64,000 nt of DNA from Nematostella vectensis (GCF_932526225.1 NC_064042.1:16484751-16548750); one strand, 5' to 3'; positions 58,901 to 64,000 are shown, counted from the first letter of the stretch. Made by a program: numbers and translations. Notes: generated by a model from the letters alone, not told the origin.

Positions 58901-59308
58901 ATCAGAGAACCAATATTTATGCTATTTACATGTAGTGTTTTCGCTTACTTGTGTCTCCTTTTCTAGCTCATGATTTAAATTTCGAATCCATGTCCTCAGC
59001 AGATCCGGAGCGCTTTTTCCTTTAGAATGTAAATAAACCCAGGCTAATATAGAATTAAACCATTCACAAGTCTCCATCGTCACCACTCGATTGTCGCGTC
59101 TGAGAACTCTCGTTCCATTCCGTCTGTTTCTCTCCGTTTCCTTTCTGTTTATAAAAACATAAACGACGAAGGCGATCAGGCAGCAGTGTATGGCAGCCAA
59201 GTAGACCACGACAGTGAGGAGGTTCCCCGTGACAACATCCACAAAGCCATGTTTGCAAGTAGAGATAATCGGCACGATATACTGGTTGAAGTACTCCTGC
59301 GCCGACAT
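20404..59308 (-). CDS. SMP-C2-C1 membrane contact-site protein, TMEM24/C2CD2-like (exon span)
   Basis: About 24 exons over 39 kb. In order they encode an N-terminal transmembrane segment (residues 29-53) followed by a basic stop-transfer; an SMP-like lipid-binding region (exons 1-4); a helical linker; a C2 domain (exons 9-14); a long charged tail with repeated basic patches (exons 15-19); an NSTLIIETSDKGQKTYYHIP segment; and a complete C1 zinc finger. TM-SMP-C2 is the plan of TMEM24 (C2CD2L) and C2CD2, ER proteins that move phosphoinositides at ER-plasma membrane contacts. A C1 domain is known in the SMP protein PDZD8. I infer an ER-anchored lipid-transfer tether with a diacylglycerol- or membrane-sensing end. 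Phases agree at all junctions except two: between 43,055 and 42,386, and after the C1 exon. The largest intron (43,154-57,330) hosts an IS3EU-like transposon and a non-LTR fragment. Confidence 0.78.
20493..21658 (-). other. Intron-like AT-rich stretch, nothing else supported
   Basis: Lies between the last two candidate exons. It contains ATCACCATCATCA-type simple repeats (21,330-21,470). I see no coding sequence with usable splice sites. Confidence 0.5.
21659..21709 (-). CDS. Candidate penultimate exon of the SMP-C2-C1 gene
   Basis: After GGGGGGCAGGCAG it encodes TWPINQLRFTELLEMI and leaves in phase 1 at GATAG|GTAAAC. The join to the next exon gives FTELLEMI-G-ACVKMVYKIGV, a smooth open frame. 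The acceptor is purine-rich, and its phase (1, or 0 if taken 4 nt earlier) does not fit the phase-2 donor of the C1 exon at 28,133. Either a small exon is missing or a boundary is misread. Confidence 0.55.
21740..28132 (-). repeat. 42-bp minisatellite of GTAAGT donor copies (array 4)
   Basis: About 150 copies of a 42-bp unit fill the intron after the C1 exon. On the minus strand each unit has GTAAGTGTAAACTAAACAAC, CCCCTCCATGTCCCCTC, then AACAC or GACAC. The real junction reads CTCGAGAT|GTAAGTGTAAAC. Units reading CTCGACAC|GTAAGTG match it over the last exon bases and the intron start. A higher-order 2,103-bp repeat is evident: ACTTGTTGAG occurs at 22,661 and again at 24,764. It spans roughly 22,360-24,463 and 24,463-26,566, with a partial third copy lacking one unit. 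Units near the real exon often carry GTTAGG in place of GTAAGT. Confidence 0.95.
28133..28214 (-). CDS. C1-domain exon, second half
   Basis: Acceptor TTCTCATTTAG, phase 1 in, donor GAGAT|GTAAGTG, phase 2 out. It encodes DCKMTCHKKCHSQTTVIC, then SSSTIKTLE. This completes the C1 zinc pattern H-x12-C-x2-C-x13-C-x2-C-x4-H-x2-C-x7-C started in the previous two exons. Without splicing the frame reads ATG TAA and ends at once. Confidence 0.85.
28280..28900 (-). repeat. Dispersed element, reverse copy of the 4.2-kb block
   Basis: Read on the minus strand, about 28,560-28,830 repeats the order seen at 4,180-4,500: a GCCTAAA-type tip, GCGGAGCTCCAAA, CTTTGC, GTTTGGTTGCC-GACGATGCTTC and GTCATCGATGAC. 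It lies in the intron between the two C1 exons. Boundaries are approximate. Confidence 0.55.
28905..28995. repeat. (AAT)n microsatellite
   Basis: About 29 uninterrupted AAT triplets inside the intron between the C1 exons. Confidence 0.95.
29173..29237 (-). CDS. C1-domain exon, first half
   Basis: Acceptor TTCATTTTGTAG, donor CAAAG|GTGAGG. It enters in phase 2 and leaves in phase 1. It encodes ECAVCAKSIIRKPGKQAYRC plus K, giving the first CxxC of the zinc finger and the next cysteine. The Gly-x-Gln part of the canonical C1 fold is present (PGKQ). The Pro before the first CxxC seen in typical diacylglycerol-binding C1 domains is absent. Confidence 0.85.
29487..29600 (-). CDS. Exon leading into the C1 domain
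   Basis: Acceptor ATATTTTGTACAG, donor ACAAC|GTACGT. It encodes TYYHIPQAMAKRGTYEQKG, then VKYHVYNEHMFRADHLGET. The His of NEHMF is the first zinc ligand of the C1 domain, 12 residues before the first Cys in the next exon. Confidence 0.82.
29758..29842 (-). CDS. Tail exon with NSTLIIET motif
   Basis: Acceptor TTTTTCCAG, donor AAAAAC|GTAAGC. Phase 1 in, phase 2 out. It encodes SRSQTSLLSYSPNPNSTLII then ETSDKGQK. It links the charged tail to the C1 domain. Confidence 0.8.
30171..31082 (-). CDS. Large charged-tail exon with repeated basic patches
   Basis: A 912-nt exon (acceptor AATTGTTCAG, donor CACTAA|GTAAGT, phase 1 to 1) of about 304 residues, mostly Glu, Lys, Asp and Ser. Between acidic stretches sit repeated basic-hydrophobic patches: KIRRSFNMKFRRSKK, KSRFGKFKWARK, KSRLSKFKKRK, LFGKLRKK and RLRKFNLKFGRQRPMS. 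It ends RHSYHAGDLSEHAPLS. The TMEM24 tail is polybasic, binds plasma-membrane phosphoinositides and is phospho-regulated. A similar role here is inference. The patch series suggests multivalent membrane binding. Confidence 0.85.
31300..31491 (-). mobile_element. tRNA-derived SINE
   Basis: The minus strand has a tRNA-like head: an A-box-like TAGCTCAGTGCTAAGGGC (about 31,465-31,482) and a B-box GGTTCGAACC (31,429-31,438), followed by a non-tRNA body. It starts only about 4-5 nt after the donor of the 31,496-31,754 exon. The 3' boundary is uncertain. A real tRNA gene is less likely because the cloverleaf 3' half is not present. Confidence 0.6.
31496..31754 (-). CDS. Charged-tail exon with first RHSYHxGD copy
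   Basis: Acceptor TTGATTTTCAG, phase 0 in; donor AGACAG|GTGAGT, phase 1 out. It starts KLQKELCSEEKSDEAKLE and contains KSFASKFKKRPKSTADMDK. It ends RHSYHPGDTIEET. The KFKKRP-S and RHSYHPGD parts mirror the end of the next exon, which suggests an internal duplication. Confidence 0.82.
31790..32610 (-). repeat. 41-bp minisatellite of splice-donor copies (array 3)
   Basis: About 20 copies of a 38-41-bp unit lie directly after the donor at 32,590. On the minus strand each reads ACCTACTCCAGACCCAGAG then GTATATTAGCACTATAAT. The true junction is ACCTACTCCAGACCCAGAG|GTATATAAGC, so the unit is about 20 nt of exon end plus 21 nt of intron start. The copy nearest the exon includes the real donor. Read on from the exon frame, each copy gives GAG GTA TAT TAG, an immediate stop. 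Confidence 0.93.
32590..32888 (-). CDS. Acidic tail exon beside array 3
   Basis: Acceptor TTTCATTTATAG, phase 1 in; donor CCAGAG|GTATAT, phase 0 out; 299 nt. It encodes EVEPELESVKLEAETNG and later YSYSLDKRYMETSLDELAFE. It ends EAQEPTPDPE. It is acidic and probably disordered. Confidence 0.82.
33036..33077 (-). CDS. Small tail exon
   Basis: 42 nt, phase 1 in and out, acceptor TTAATATTACAG, donor AGCCG|GTAAGT. It encodes VVEDTFIAAESTKA. Its length is a multiple of 3, so skipping would keep the frame. Confidence 0.7.
33209..33293 (-). CDS. Exon after the C2 domain
   Basis: Acceptor TTTGGTATTATGCAG, donor AATCCCG|GTAACA. Phase 0 in, 1 out. It encodes FDFDKDGKVIDKKLPLVETA, then LAKAQENP. Confidence 0.75.
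33506..33633 (-). CDS. C2-domain exon, C-terminal strands
   Basis: Phase 1 in, 0 out, acceptor GCTGCAG, donor CTAGAG|GTGCGC. It encodes DDFLGQVIVPLSTVNRDQT, then CRLVLPILPRT and SGELSLE. DDFLGxVxVPL is the classic C2 strand signature. Confidence 0.85.
34004..34048 (-). CDS. 45-nt in-frame exon within the C2 domain
   Basis: Acceptor GTTTACTTCAG, donor GAGCAAG|GTAGGC. Phase 1 in and out. It encodes DVNHHMDDHELTQEQ, placed between YERTPS and DDFLG, a loop position in the C2 fold. The exons on either side are phase-compatible without it, so it may be a cassette exon. Confidence 0.65.
34066..34430. repeat. 16-bp tandem repeat
   Basis: About 23 copies of CCATCACCATTAGATA in the intron just upstream (in gene direction) of the 45-nt exon. 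Unlike the four large arrays, the unit does not contain the splice junction. Confidence 0.93.
34841..34905 (-). CDS. C2-domain exon, middle strands
   Basis: Acceptor TGTTCATTGCAG, donor CTTCGG|GTAATC. Phase 2 in, 1 out. It encodes DINSKTRELTIDIYDYERTP plus S. TIDIYDYE matches the C2 pattern L-x-I-x-V-x-D-x-D. Confidence 0.85.
34990..35310. repeat. Imperfect pyrimidine-rich tandem repeat
   Basis: Repeated CTCTTTCAACCTTCACCC-like units, strand-asymmetric, in a C2-domain intron. No coding potential. Confidence 0.75.
35656..35731 (-). CDS. C2-domain exon, NPFWNE motif
   Basis: Acceptor CATCTCCACAG, donor GCTCT|GTAAGT. Phase 1 in, 2 out. It encodes NPHQRKRTSLLKDTHNPFWN, then EYFA. T-x-x-x-K-x-T-x-NPxWNE is the hallmark C2 turn. 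Confidence 0.88.
35800..36030. repeat. Degenerate tandem repeat with TGACGTCA cores
   Basis: Four degenerate units about 60-70 bp apart, each with GGAATGACGTCACGCTT or a close variant (near 35,815, 35,872, 35,935 and 36,006). It lies in a C2-domain intron. CRE-like cores are conserved better than their surroundings. Confidence 0.55.
36212..36250 (-). CDS. C2-domain exon, first strand end
   Basis: Acceptor TTGTTTTATAG, donor CATGGTG|GTACGT. Phase 1 in and out; 39 nt. It encodes VIKAMGLTSKEHGG. Joined to the previous exon it gives KLLVKVIKAMGLT, the first strand of a C2 domain. Confidence 0.8.
36480..36700. repeat. Retroelement 3'-end-like fragment with inverted repeat
   Basis: A 19-bp inverted pair (CATGTTATAGCTAGTATAT near 36,492 and its complement near 36,585) precedes CTGAAGAAGGCAGG-TATTGG-CCTGCCGAAAT, a hairpin of the kind seen near the ends of several eukaryotic retroelements. 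No coding part remains. Confidence 0.4.
36829..36907 (-). CDS. Exon starting the C2 domain
   Basis: Acceptor TTCTCTTTATTAG, donor GAAAG|GTTTGT. Phase 0 in, 1 out. It encodes GSLGKDRFAPPILKSCLGEE, then GKLLVK. Confidence 0.78.
37360..37510. repeat. 22-bp tandem repeat
   Basis: About six copies of AAAGCATATTTTCATCTATTGT in an intron of the minus-strand gene. The rest of 36,910-38,460 is AT-rich intron in which nothing else is supported. Confidence 0.85.
38462..38593 (-). CDS. Candidate alternative first exon of the SMP-C2-C1 gene
   Basis: An ATG at 38,593 opens 44 codons (METFAREKRAKMSDRPRPRS, then IACMENN and YHVNVYVYVCVSGRTFQ) ending at a good donor, TTTCAG|GTAAGC, in phase 0. The next exon (36,907) also enters in phase 0. 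No clear acceptor lies upstream, so I read it as an internal first exon. The product would lack the transmembrane and SMP parts and start just before the C2 domain. It could instead be an internal exon or noise. Confidence 0.45.
38600..41035 (-). other. Intron, repeats only
   Basis: AT-rich intron. It contains a poly-C dispersed repeat (about 39,930-40,100) whose inverted relative lies at 47,705-47,860. It also contains an inverted pair of ATAACAACATAAC-type repeats (about 40,798-40,905). No exon with usable splice sites was seen. Confidence 0.6.
41036..41143 (-). CDS. Linker exon between SMP and C2 regions
   Basis: Acceptor TTCTGTACAG, donor GAAGAG|GTGAGC. Phase 0 in and out. It encodes DEVDAATIEAVEEKVKQVIC, then KTVTNIPLTEAAKQEE, predicted helical. 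Three degenerate ~31-bp repeats sit just before the acceptor (41,150-41,250). Confidence 0.78.
42148..42230 (-). CDS. Linker exon
   Basis: Acceptor TTGATTTGACCAG, donor AATGGG|GTGAGT. Phase 1 in, 0 out. It encodes VIGNEVLERAEESKLQCSIK, then TTVEERNG. Confidence 0.72.
42324..42386 (-). CDS. Linker exon
   Basis: Acceptor TATATAAATCAG, donor CGCAAG|GTAAAG. Phase 1 in and out. It encodes DPSNSREEANSKMGQENSTQ. It needs a phase-1 donor upstream, but the exon at 43,055 leaves in phase 0, so a small exon is probably missing between them. Confidence 0.6.
43055..43153 (-). CDS. SMP-region exon
   Basis: Acceptor TTTGTAAAAG, donor TCAAAG|GTAACT. Phase 0 in and out. It encodes VAIQLTSTPYRLELNSKFIG, then KPEIDLSTNVISK, beta-rich as expected for the SMP fold. 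Confidence 0.78.
44740..45871 (-). mobile_element. 5'-truncated non-LTR retrotransposon (CR1/L2/jockey-like)
   Basis: The ORF from 45,735 to 44,860 encodes the end of a reverse transcriptase and its C-terminal region: WQMEFNVSKCHLLSI, YLGVRCSSNLRW, and RPILEYAAPAWNPYTDTDVN followed by RLEQVQKNAARFV. That set is typical of LINE pol C-termini. The stop is followed by a (TTTA)n-type tail on the minus strand (44,740-44,838). The element is truncated upstream, and a 217-bp piece of it is repeated at its 5' end (45,021-45,237 equals 45,655-45,871). Confidence 0.85.
45021..45871. repeat. 217-bp direct duplication inside the retrotransposon
   Basis: 45,021-45,237 and 45,655-45,871 run in parallel from TTGCTTGCAATTGG to GACGAACCG at a constant 634-bp offset. 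The second copy sits exactly where the element is truncated. Confidence 0.88.
48140..48156. repeat. Palindrome tip of a dispersed element
   Basis: TTTAGGCAGTGCCTAAA followed by TCTATATATT, the reverse-oriented tip of the family seen at 4,936 and 61,039. Confidence 0.7.
48252..48472. repeat. 19-bp tandem repeat
   Basis: About 11-12 near-identical copies of TTTACTTACTCTCTCTCCC, pyrimidine-only except for one A per half. Intronic. Confidence 0.93.
52013..53059 (+). pseudogene. IS3EU-like DDE transposase with one in-frame stop
   Basis: An ATG at 52,013 opens an N-terminal helix-turn-helix-like region (FSCKEISSCLLFDRGIQLSE), then an integrase core. The first Asp is in NFIWPLDGYDKLKPYGF, the second in VRGDMGTENG, and the Glu in NQRIEAWWGQLRKG. 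A TAA at 52,673-52,675 falls between the second Asp and the Glu. The same frame resumes at once and stays open to TAA at 53,057. An intron cannot be fully excluded, but no good splice pair is visible, so a disabling point change is more likely. Without readthrough the product lacks the catalytic Glu. Confidence 0.8.
53060..54640 (+). other. Non-coding 3' part of the IS3EU-like element
   Basis: About 1.6 kb between the transposase end and the right inverted repeat. It contains a 28-bp-arm hairpin at 54,139-54,206 and otherwise no recognisable gene. Confidence 0.6.
54139..54206. repeat. Near-perfect inverted repeat (hairpin)
   Basis: Arms of about 28 nt: TTAAGGTGGCCCGCGGATAA on the left and its near-complement ending CCACGGGCCACCTTAA on the right, with a loop of about 12 nt and two mismatches. 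Confidence 0.9.
56974..57190. repeat. 53-bp tandem repeat, four copies
   Basis: GAAGCCAAAAACGCACAGGG, then TGCGGACGTCGATCG and AACAAACTCACGTCTCGC, repeated about four times. Located 140 bp from the donor at 57,331, but its unit does not contain that junction. Confidence 0.92.
57331..57453 (-). CDS. SMP-region exon
   Basis: Acceptor TTGATTTCTCTAG, donor GGTGAG|GTAAGA. Phase 0 in and out, 41 residues: CITFRVETSQLGFCVTTSQP, then SSNGTSKVAILEVKVVRLTG and E. Alternating hydrophobic strands fit an SMP fold. Confidence 0.8.
57712..57807 (-). CDS. SMP-region exon
   Basis: Acceptor GTTATCTTATCTCAG, donor ATGCAG|GTAATG. Phase 0 in and out, 32 residues: KGQIIAISNITTGWQPPVVS, then AVNCLKAGGTMQ. Confidence 0.8.
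57815..58940 (-). other. First intron of the SMP-C2-C1 gene
   Basis: AT-rich sequence without a supported gene or a recognised repeat. Confidence 0.6.
58949..59308 (-). CDS. First coding exon: membrane anchor and SMP start
   Basis: The ATG at 59,306-59,308 is the first in an open frame of 120 codons ending at CACAA|GTAAGC, phase 0. Residues 29-53 are hydrophobic (LLTVVVYLAAIHCCLIAFVV) and followed by RKETERNRRNGTRVLRR, so the chain after it should face the cytosol. Then comes CEWFNSILAWVYLHSKGK and LLRTWIRNLNHELEKETQ. This W-N-L/I-LAW and W-IRNLN arrangement is what I associate with TMEM24/C2CD2-type SMP entry helices. Confidence 0.8.
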
Positions 59309-60276
59309 GACGTTACAAATAAAAACCTGTGCTCAAATTGGCTTCAAGTAAGTGCAAATCAAACGAGGAAAAGTATTCATTCAACCCTAGTCTTTTGAGG
59401 CTGGAGTTATTCGTGACGCCAAACAGAAAAACCGGAGATTTGCTGATCACCGTGACCGTATGAACGCGGATATCGCTGGGGTGTGAATGTTTTATGAATT
59501 TATGATTATTCATTTGGGAAAGACAAAGCACTTCCGTATGCATGCATTTCCGCCAACTGGTGATATCAGTCCGTACAATATCATATCTTGTGGAGAGCAG
59601 GATAATGTAAAAGTAAAATAAATCAAATTTCTTTCATTATTAGCTTACCAGCCGAAAAAGTTCCATCTTAGATGAGGGCCCTCCCTCTTATATATCTGCT
59701 GACCTTATAAAAACCCTTTTAATAAAACGTTCAGTCACCGCGGTGATCCTAGTTACTAGCAGGGAAGTGTCCCTAATTTGCTAACCGCGGTTCAGGGGGG
59801 GGGTATTTCATAAGTAATTTTAAAATGATAAAAATACTTATTTACCGAGTAAAATCAGCTAGTATGGATGCATAGGCTTTATAAATATGGTTTCTAAAAG
59901 TATTTGAAGCATCTTTTGCAATTTTTGTGGTTCCTACTAATGTCTAATAGGTATCTTGTCTGTTTTTTAGTTTAGACGCTTGCAAACTTCTATCCAATAC
60001 ACAAGCAAAAGCTATAAATGTAACTACAAGAAAAGAACATTATGCGTTTGTCTGACGTTTCTATTCCGATCTAGCGCTTAATTATTGCTTAGTTCGCAAA
60101 CAGCAAACGTTTACTTTTGTACTTTCCATCCAAGTGGAAGTCACGCTAGCCTACGTGTGACTCGCGAAAATATCCTCTTGTAGCGTCTACGCAACAGCGG
60201 CGATAATCCGTGACGTCAAGGCTTTAGCAGTAAACCTATAACAGTCTCCGATTGGCCACTCACTTAGTAAGTTCTC

Positions 60277-60591
60277 TTGGATATTTTGATTGGCACAGAT
60301 CAGAAGTTGAAATTATGGGTTCCAGCTGTGAGTTTATCGAGCGGTTCAAATTTGGAAAAAAACACTACGACCCTACCACCTATTCGCAATAAATCTGTCC
60401 TAAGGTCAGCCTTAGAAGATGTGTCAACGTTATTTGGGATAGAAAAAAAACACAAAGAACAAGAGAAGGCTATGTCTGCTCTTTCGAACGATGATGTCGA
60501 TGTCTTTGTGAGCCTTCCTACTGGCTACGGAAAGTCTTTCATTTACCAAGCAATTCCGTTATTTTTTGTTATTTTTCAAAGTTCTATCTAA
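60277..60591 (+). pseudogene. RecQ-like helicase fragment
   Basis: The open frame has no ATG at its start and contains EQEKAMSALSNDDVDVFVSL, then PTGYGKSFIYQAIPLFF. This is a RecQ-type Walker A (LPTGYGKS) after a Q-motif-like segment. It stops soon after, before motif II. RecQ-like fragments often travel with transposons in invertebrate genomes. A short 5' exon of a real gene is possible but not supported. Confidence 0.6.
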
Positions 60592-61029
60592 ACAGCTAGT
60601 TTTTTTAAAACCAAATTTCTCCTTTTAAGCATGGCAGCTAGTTTTTTTTTAACCAAATTTCTCCTTTTAAGCACGGCAACTTCTGCATATGTGTGCGCTT
60701 GTGTTGTGTGCACAGAAATCTAAACGCTCAAGTTCACTTCGAACGCTGAAAGTCGAGGAGCGCTTGCTATCTGCGAGAAACCGTTCATAATCTTTCATAA
60801 TCACTCTTACAAAGAGTGCAGGTATACATTAGCAGAATTAAAACAAAGGAATATGCACTTGGAAAGTAGCAGTATTATGTTGGAATGTTTGTTTTGCAGG
60901 ACGAGACCTGAACGTGATTCGCGCGCTGAATAAAAGAAATCCCATGCACATATGTCAAAAAGATCTTTATTGAAAGCAATTTTTATTAACTTGTCAAAAC
61001 TAAGGATATTTAACTGAAAAATACAAATA

Positions 61030-62480
61030 ATATATAGATTTAGGCATTGCCTAAAGGCGGAGCCAGCGCATTTGTATTCCAAATATTTTTCACATATCAT
61101 GAAAATTGAGCTCAAAATTGTCGTTTTTGCCAAACGCGGTCACTTCCATATAAGGAAACTAATATATTCCTTATTTGGAAAATCTGCATGATTCTTGTAA
61201 TTTTTGAGGTTTAAACTTTATGACTTGTAACCAGAAGAGAAAAACAGTTACTCTGACCATCTTTAGTTAGTTGAGAAGGTCCCTGAAAAGAAAAAGTTTC
61301 CTCGGTACCAGACCCCCAAAACGACAACGTTTTCTTCATATGATTTTTTTTATAACAATAACAATAACAATAACAATAACAATCATAATAATAATAATAA
61401 TTATAATAATTTTTAATAACCTTTATTAACAATAATTATAAAATCAAATAATCTATGTACAATTCTCTACAATCACATTTTTTGACATTAAAAATTTTTG
61501 GTTAAACACTAATGAATTCAATAATAATGATAACTATGTGTAAAAATAATTTAAAAGCAAAAAAAAAAAAAAAAACTAATTCTAAAAGTATGGAACGTTA
61601 AAATATCGAGAAAACTAAAAAAAGTACATTAATCTTGTTCAACCCGAGCTTTCAGAGTTGGCAATTTTAAAGTCAATGTTCTTCAACAATAAGAATAAGA
61701 ATAAGAATAAGAATAAGAATAAGAATAAGAATAAGAATAAGAATAAGAATAAGAATAAGAATAAGAATAAGAATAAGAATAAGAATAAGAATAAGAATAA
61801 GAATAAGAATAAGAATAAGAATAAGAATAAGAATAAGAATAAGAATAAGAATAAGAATAAGAATAAGAATAAGAATAAGAATAAGAATAAGAATAAGAAT
61901 AAGAATAAGAATAAGAATAAGAATAAGAATAAGAATAAGAATAAGAATAAGAATAAGAATAAGAATAAGAATAAGAATAAGAATAAGAATAAGAATAAGA
62001 ATAAGAATAAGAATAAGAATAAGAATAAGAATAAGAATAAGAATAAGAATAAGAATAAGAATAAGAATAAGAATAAGAATAAGAATAAGAATAAGAATAA
62101 GAATAAGAATAAGAATAAGAATAAGAATAAGAATAAGAATAAGAATAAGAATAAGAATAAGAATAAGAATAAGAATAAGAATAAGAATAAGAATAAGAAT
62201 AAGAATAAGAATAAGAATAAGAATAAGAATAAGAATAAGAATAAGAATAAGAATAAGAATAAGAATAAGAATAAGAATAACAATAAGAATAAGAATAAGA
62301 ATAAGAATAAGAATAACAATAACAATAACAATAACAATAACAATAACAATAACAATAACAATAACAATAACAATAACAATAACAATAACAATAACAATAA
62401 CAATAACAATAACAATAACAATAACAATAACAATAACAATAATAGTAGTAGTAGTAGTAGTAGTGGTAGTAGTAGTAGTA

Positions 62481-62520
<40 letters not shown>

Positions 62521-62555
62521 TAGTGGTAGTAGTAGTAGTAGTAGTAGTGAGAGTA

Positions 62556-62637
<82 letters not shown>

Positions 62638-63020
62638 TAATAATATATTTTATTAATAAGCATAACCATAATAAAGATCAGAATAAGAAAAAAGCACTTG
62701 TTTATTCTGTCCAAATATAGAGGATTACTATAATCGCCATAAAATTAATTAACATAAATATATAATAATTAACAAATAAATGAACAATAAAAACCTCTAC
62801 TTTAATTAAGTGTTTTCTGTAAATGCTGTCCTGATTTAGTTCTATTTTAGTTTGAATATAACAATCTAAGGTCATTACATTTTTATATATCTTTATACAT
62901 TTCTATTTGATTTATTTCTATATTTTTTTCCACCACCTATAAACAATAACAGAAAAAAGAAAATAAAAAAATACAAACATGATAAGAAGAGAAAAAATTC
63001 AAATAACAATTATATAGCCT
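61030..63020 (+). repeat. Palindrome-tipped dispersed element, expanded copy
   Basis: Starts with TTTAGGCATTGCCTAAA at 61,039-61,055 and GGCGGAGCCAGCGC, as at 4,936. Its downstream part (62,655-63,015) matches 5,050-5,250 and 5,440-5,540. Between these, this copy has gained a microsatellite of almost 1 kb. No protein-coding part is recognised. Confidence 0.65.
61685..62640. repeat. Three-phase microsatellite (AATAAG)n-(AATAAC)n-(TAG)n
   Basis: About 100 AATAAG hexamers (61,685-62,315) turn into about 20 AATAAC hexamers (62,315-62,440) and then TAG/TGG triplets (62,440-62,640). Long open frames on both strands (poly-Asn-Lys, poly-Leu-Phe, poly-Tyr-Ser) are artefacts. Confidence 0.97.
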
Positions 63021-63187
63021 CTACACAATGGTGCCAGACTAGTCTAATTCAATGGCCAGGAAAAATAACAGGAATAATACAGTTCAGATACAAGGAAAGT
63101 ATAGATAGATTTTTTTTATTAAATAGCCCTCGCAGTTAGAAACTAAATTACAGGTAATTAGCACACACAAGCTAAGCGATTACAACA

Positions 63188-64000
63188 TTACGACATTACA
63201 TTATCAAGATACTTAACAGTAACAAAATTTGACAAGCGATCAGTGTTGCATATTTTCGGTTTCATGGGAGCAGATCTTCTTAGATTGCACTGGTTGACTC
63301 CCTTGCCCGACCTACTAGTGGCTAGGCAATGTAAAGGGTTTTCCTTACACAGGGAACTCATGAATTGTTCACAAAGCATAAATCGTCTATTTTTAAGCGA
63401 GACAAGACCGGCTTTCTCCAGGGCATCATTGTAACTATTGGATGGGAAGATTATTCTAAGCGCTCGTTTCTGGATACGCTCTAGACCATCTGAAAGAAAC
63501 GCAGGCAGGCCAGCGTACACCGCGGCACCGTACTCTATGACTGATCGTATTAGAGAGCAATAAACAGTGAATAAGTCCAGTTCTTTAACGCCGCACTTTT
63601 TAATAAAAGCGCAGGGCATATAGCCTACGATTTGACTTTTTGCAAACGTGGTCACAGTGGACATCCCATGTGAGGTCGCTAGAGATGTGGATACCGAGAA
63701 GTTTGAACGACTTGACACATTCTAGCGTGGTACCTCCGACATAGATTGGGCGCCACGTACAAGCACGGTATTGCAAAAAATCAATGTCCATGATCTTACA
63801 TATGGACGGATTTAGACACATCTTGTTTTTTATAGCAAAGTGTATATCGTTTACAATATAATCTAATACAGAAGGAGAGTTTCTTGGTACAATCTCGACG
63901 ACAGTCAAATCATCCACGTACTTTACCCTAGGTACCCAGGAGGTGACGAGAGCGTGCACCATCACGGCAAAGAGGATTGGGCCGAGCCGGGTACCCTGTT
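63188..64000 (-). mobile_element. Non-LTR retrotransposon, pol C-terminal part, frameshifted and cut by the window edge
   Basis: The minus strand enters at the right edge with QGTRLGPILFAVMVHALVTS and the reverse transcriptase active-site box KYVDDLT. It goes on through CKIMDIDFLQYR and LLGIHISSDLTWDVHCDHVC. Near 63,600-63,612 the frame is lost by one base. The other frame continues KKCGVKELDLFTVYCSLIRS, then VIEYGAAVYAGLP and ERIQKRALRIIFP. This is an inactive LINE copy whose 5' part is outside the window. Confidence 0.85.

Noticed and set aside
61639-62720. Open frames coding poly-Asn-Lys, poly-Leu-Phe, poly-Tyr-Ser and poly-Val
   Set aside because: They are translations of the microsatellite.

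Overview
This is eukaryotic, most likely metazoan, DNA. Coding sequence is split into short exons with GT-AG introns, and the rest is AT-rich intron and repeat. The transposon and retrotransposon remains would suit a cnidarian such as an anthozoan, but that is an inference and no marker gene proves it. No prokaryotic features, rRNA or CRISPR were found.

Layout. The + strand from 3,840 to about 18,550 carries the 3' half of an NFRKB-like gene (INO80 chromatin-remodelling subunit G): five exons with matching phases, a stop at 18,374 and AATAAA at 18,527. The 5' exons lie beyond the left edge. The - strand from 59,308 down to 20,404 carries one long gene of about 24 exons. It encodes a transmembrane segment, an SMP-like (TMEM24/C2CD2-type) domain, a C2 domain, a long charged tail with repeated basic patches, and a complete C1 zinc-binding domain. 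This looks like an ER-anchored lipid-transfer or contact-site protein. The two genes converge tail to tail, with about 2 kb between them. The rest is introns and repeats: an IS3EU-like DNA transposon (51,644-54,942) with one in-frame stop, two broken non-LTR retrotransposons, a tRNA-derived SINE, a TTAA MITE, dispersed palindrome-tipped elements and long microsatellites.

Main observation. The four largest minisatellites are not placed at random in introns. Each touches a splice junction and each unit contains a copy of that junction. The 37-bp array (1-3,839) copies the 3' splice site of the first visible NFRKB exon. The 33-bp array (8,218-17,925, about 290 units) copies the 5' splice site of the 42-nt NFRKB exon. 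The 41-bp array (about 31,790-32,610) copies the 5' splice site of a tail exon in the minus-strand gene. The 42-bp array (about 21,740-28,132, about 150 units) copies the GTAAGT donor after the C1 exon. So two neighbouring genes carry hundreds of near-copies of their own splice sites beside the real ones. The 5'ss arrays put an in-frame stop just past the donor, while the 3'ss unit has no stop in any forward frame. Either splice junctions seed minisatellites in this genome, or the arrays affect splicing. The very long open frames through these arrays are by-products of repeat length, not proteins.

Limits. Exon models come from frame, phase and splice-site reading only. Two phase gaps remain in the minus-strand gene: between 43,055 and 42,386, and between the C1 exon and the last two exons. 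Family names rest on recognised motifs, not on a database search.
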